The notes under the pieces were generated by a model. That model was not told the origin of the DNA and made no database searches. It was given only the letters and a program-made list of their open reading frames with translations. 21,112 nucleotides of DNA from Vescimonas cirricatena (GTDB lineage Bacteria > Bacillota > Clostridia > Oscillospirales > Oscillospiraceae), in the NCBI RefSeq assembly GCF_020687045.1, contig NZ_JAJEPW010000051.1:1-21112 (forward strand), written 5' to 3'. Shown here piece after piece: positions 18,763 through 21,112 of this stretch (the stretch's first letter is position 1; each line of letters begins with the position of its first letter). A program made the translations under genes and the position numbers.

Positions 18763-21000
18763 ATGATCCAGCTCACCGACCACGGCATGTACCTGGTAAA
18801 CGGCGTCCCCCAGGAGACGGCAGCCACGGCCCAGGAGGAAGCACGCCGCCGGACCATGGCCTGGCAGATCCTGCAGGCCCACAACGAGTCCCCGGATCCC
18901 ATGCAGCTGCGCATCCGGTTTGACGCCATGGTGTCCCACGACATCACCTATGTGGGCATCATCCAGCAGGCCCGGGCCTCCGGCATGAAGGAATTTCCCA
19001 TTCCCTATGCCCTGACCAACTGTCACAACAGCCTGTGCGCCGTGGGCGGCACCATCAACGAGGACGACCATATGTTCGGCCTGTCCGCCGCCAAGAAGTA
19101 CGGCGGCATCTACGTCCCCGCCAACCAGAGCGTGATCCACTCCTACGCCCGGGAGCAGATGGCCAAGTGCGGCTCCATGATCCTGGGCTCCGACTCCCAC
19201 ACCCGCTATGGCGCCCTGGGCACCATGGCCGTGGGCGAGGGCGGCCCGGAGCTGGCCAAGCAGCTGCTGAAGAACACCTGGGACACCCCCATGCCCAAGG
19301 TGGTGCTGGTGTATCTCACCGGCAAGCCCCGGCAGGGCATTGGCCCCCACGACGTGGCCATCGCCCTGGTGAAGGCCACCTTTGAAAGCGGCTTTGTGAA
19401 CAACTGCGTTCTGGAGTTTGCAGGCCCCGGCATCCAGAGTCTGCCCATCGACTTCCGCAATGGCATCGACGTGATGACCACGGAGACCACGTGTCTGTCC
19501 TCCATCTGGGAGACCGACGAGGTCACCCGGGGCTTCTATGAGGCCCACAAGCGGCCCGAGGACTACAAGCCCCTGCACCCGGGCCAGGACGCCTATTATG
19601 ACAAGATGATCACCATCGACCTGTCCAGGATGGAGTCCATGATCGCCCTGCCCTTCCACCCCTCCAACGCCTGGACCATCCACGAGTTCCTGGAAAATGC
19701 CCAGGAGCTGCTGGCCAAGGTGGAGGCCGACGCCAAGCGCCGCTTCCCCAAGGCCAACCCCCAGCTCACCGGCAAGATCCACGACGGCGCCGTCTGGGCC
19801 GACCAGGGCGTCATCGCCGGCTGTTCCGGCGGTCTGTTTGACAACATCACCGAGGCGGCGGATATCGTCCGGGGCCACTATACCGGCTCCGGTGCCTTCA
19901 GCTTCGACGTGTACCCCACCTCCGTGCCCGTGTCCCTGGAGCTGATGAAGGTGGGCTCCACCGCCGACCTGCTGGCCTCCGGCGCCATCATCAAGCCCAG
20001 CTTCTGCGGTCCCTGCTTCGGCGCAGGGGACGTGCCCGCCAACAATGGCCTGTCCCTGCGGCACACCACCCGCAACTTCCCCAACCGCGAGGGCTCCAAG
20101 CCCGGCGAGGGACAGTTCGCCGCCGTGTGCCTGATGGACGCCCGGTCCATCGCCGCCACCGCCGCCAACGGCGGACGCATCACCGCCGCCACCGACGTGG
20201 ACTATACCCCCGTCCACCACGAGTATCACTTCGACAAGGAAGTGTATGACAACCGCCTGTACTACGGCTTCGGCAAGGCCGATCCCAGCGTGGAGCTGGT
20301 GATGGGCCCCAACATCACCGACTGGCCCAAGATGTACAATCTCACCGAGAACCTGCTGGTGGAGCTGGCCGCCGTGATCCACGATCCCGTCACCACCACC
20401 GACGAGCTGATCCCCTCCGGCGAGACCTCCTCCTATCGCTCCAACCCCCTGCGTCTGGCGGAGTTCACCCTGTCCCGCCGGGTGCCGGAGTATGTGCCCC
20501 GGGCCAAGGATGTAGCCGCCCGTGAGGCCCAGCGCCGCCAGGGCGACGTCCCCGCCGGTCTGCTGGAGGTTCTGGGCCGGGTGGGCGATGCCCAGGCGCT
20601 GGCTAAGAACACCCAGTTCGGCTCCTGCGTGTTTGCCAACAAGCCCGGCGACGGCTCCGCCCGGGAGCAGGCTGCCTCCTGCCAGAAGGTGCTGGGCGGC
20701 TTCGCCAACATCTGCTATGAATACGCCACCAAGCGCTATCGCAGCAACTGCATCAACTGGGGCATCCTGCCCTTCACCATCGACCAGGGCACGCCCTTCG
20801 ACTATCAGCCCGGCGACTGCGTGTTCGTCCCCGGCATCCGGGCCGCCATCGAAAACGGCGCAGAGGACATCCCCGCCCAGGTCATCTGCCGCGACGGCAG
20901 CACCCATGACCTGCTGCTCCACGTCCGGGGCCTGACCCAGGATGAGAAGGAGATCATCCTGGACGGCTGCCTGATGAACTACTACGCCGCCAGAATGTAA
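18763..21000 (+). CDS. Aconitase-superfamily hydratase (YbhJ-like)
   Basis: A 745-residue cytosolic iron-sulfur (de)hydratase of the aconitase superfamily. SDSHT at about 143-147 matches the substrate-binding motif. Cluster ligands are inferred as C354 (VIAGCSGG, aligned with aconitase 'GSCTNS') and C415/C418 (FCGPC), with spacing close to the 358/421/424 of mitochondrial aconitase. NFPNREG and ARSIAATAANGG correspond to the aconitase arginine loop, and the C-terminal swivel domain contains YEYATKRYRSNCINWGILPF. It begins MIQLTDHGMYLVNG, as in E. coli YbhJ-like 'putative hydratases', rather than like AcnA/AcnB or LeuC. ATG 18763 is used: AGGAGG is 10 bases upstream, and the frame beyond it crosses the promoter. 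It is monocistronic with a strong terminator. The substrate may be citrate/isocitrate or another hydroxyacid and is not settled by the sequence. Confidence 0.9.
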   Translation: MIQLTDHGMYLVNGVPQETAATAQEEARRRTMAWQILQAHNESPDPMQLRIRFDAMVSHDITYVGIIQQARASGMKEFPIPYALTNCHNSLCAVGGTINEDDHMFGLSAAKKYGGIYVPANQSVIHSYAREQMAKCGSMILGSDSHTRYGALGTMAVGEGGPELAKQLLKNTWDTPMPKVVLVYLTGKPRQGIGPHDVAIALVKATFESGFVNNCVLEFAGPGIQSLPIDFRNGIDVMTTETTCLSSIWETDEVTRGFYEAHKRPEDYKPLHPGQDAYYDKMITIDLSRMESMIALPFHPSNAWTIHEFLENAQELLAKVEADAKRRFPKANPQLTGKIHDGAVWADQGVIAGCSGGLFDNITEAADIVRGHYTGSGAFSFDVYPTSVPVSLELMKVGSTADLLASGAIIKPSFCGPCFGAGDVPANNGLSLRHTTRNFPNREGSKPGEGQFAAVCLMDARSIAATAANGGRITAATDVDYTPVHHEYHFDKEVYDNRLYYGFGKADPSVELVMGPNITDWPKMYNLTENLLVELAAVIHDPVTTTDELIPSGETSSYRSNPLRLAEFTLSRRVPEYVPRAKDVAAREAQRRQGDVPAGLLEVLGRVGDAQALAKNTQFGSCVFANKPGDGSAREQAASCQKVLGGFANICYEYATKRYRSNCINWGILPFTIDQGTPFDYQPGDCVFVPGIRAAIENGAEDIPAQVICRDGSTHDLLLHVRGLTQDEKEIILDGCLMNYYAARM

Positions 21001-21005
21001 TCAGC

Positions 21006-21038
21006 TTGTCAAAAAAGGGCTTCGCCCTTTTTTGACAA
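21006..21038 (+). terminator. Strong terminator of the hydratase gene
   Basis: TTGTCAAAAAAGGGC (21006-21020), loop TTC, GCCCTTTTTTGACAA (21024-21038): 15 perfect base pairs with an internal A/T-run, usable in both directions. Confidence 0.9.
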
Positions 21039-21042
21039 AAGG

Positions 21043-21106
21043 CTTGCAGTCTGCCGCGCGCATAATTTGTTCGCTGAAAGCGAACAAATTCCACACTTGC
21101 AGACTG
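21043..21106. repeat. Nested inverted-repeat element at right edge
   Basis: Inner hairpin AATTTGTTCGCT-GAA-AGCGAACAAATT (21064-21090), 12 perfect base pairs. It is enclosed by CAGTCTG (21047-21053) and its reverse complement CAGACTG (21100-21106), each preceded by CTTG. It looks like a dispersed intergenic repeat directly behind the terminator, and it may continue beyond the window. Confidence 0.6.
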
Positions 21107-21112
21107 AGAAGT

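Noticed and set aside
18694..20922. Long minus-strand frame opposite the hydratase
   Set aside because: Same kind of Gly/His/Val-rich shadow; the hydratase has iron-sulfur and substrate motifs.
1..21112. CRISPR array, rRNA genes, transposase or phage genes
   Set aside because: No spaced direct-repeat array, no rRNA-like sequence and no recombinase/transposase or phage structural protein was recognisable on either strand.

Overview
The window looks like a chromosomal stretch of a high-GC, spore-forming Firmicute of the Oscillospiraceae type (Flavonifractor/Oscillibacter/Lawsonibacter-like gut anaerobes). The evidence is a gpr spore protease next to rpsT, a dimeric-type glycyl-tRNA synthetase behind a T-box leader, strong AGGAGG ribosome sites, vegetative promoters with a 17-bp spacer, a BlaI/BlaR1 pair, and dispersed hairpin repeats of a kind I associate with this family. 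The genus is an inference.

Layout. 1-2400: a GNAT-type acetyltransferase and an AT-rich BspA-type leucine-rich-repeat gene, both on the minus strand, beside a tRNA-Val(GAC) gene with its own promoter and terminator. This part looks accessory. 2400-4490: an SDR (FabG-like) reductase divergent from the tRNA, then prfB (RF2) with its own promoter and terminator. 4660-7115: a two-gene operon of a small DUF6110-like protein and an unusual P1B-type ATPase, which overlaps the convergent gpr gene by 20 bp. 7096-8430: gpr and divergent rpsT, a pairing also found in Bacillus. 8430-9100: two hairpin repeats, then a small XRE regulator and a 54-residue protein fired from back-to-back promoters. 9124-9823: a tiny membrane protein and a GNAT enzyme in one operon. 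9838-11672: a glycine T-box leader, glyQS, a 40-residue membrane peptide and a terminator. 11674-12610: a second XRE regulator, divergent from a zinc-ribbon/OB-fold membrane protein, with two operator copies in the shared promoter region. 12659-18379: a minus-strand operon blaI - blaR1 - large FtsX-type permease - ABC ATPase. 18666-21038: a monocistronic aconitase-superfamily hydratase (YbhJ-like) with a strong terminator, then another repeat element at the right edge.

How the parts relate. The core genes (tRNA-Val, prfB, rpsT, gpr, glyQS, hydratase) each have their own promoter and mostly their own terminator. Between them sit three small self-contained modules with visible regulatory DNA: XRE/54-aa protein, XRE/zinc-ribbon-OB, and BlaI/BlaR1/ABC. 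The last is the best candidate for an uncharacterised system. A BlaR1-type membrane protease with a non-penicillin-binding C-terminal domain and a BlaI repressor are coupled to a MacB/Bce-like exporter with a 1073-residue permease, and no beta-lactamase is present. I found no CRISPR array, transposase, rRNA or phage gene.
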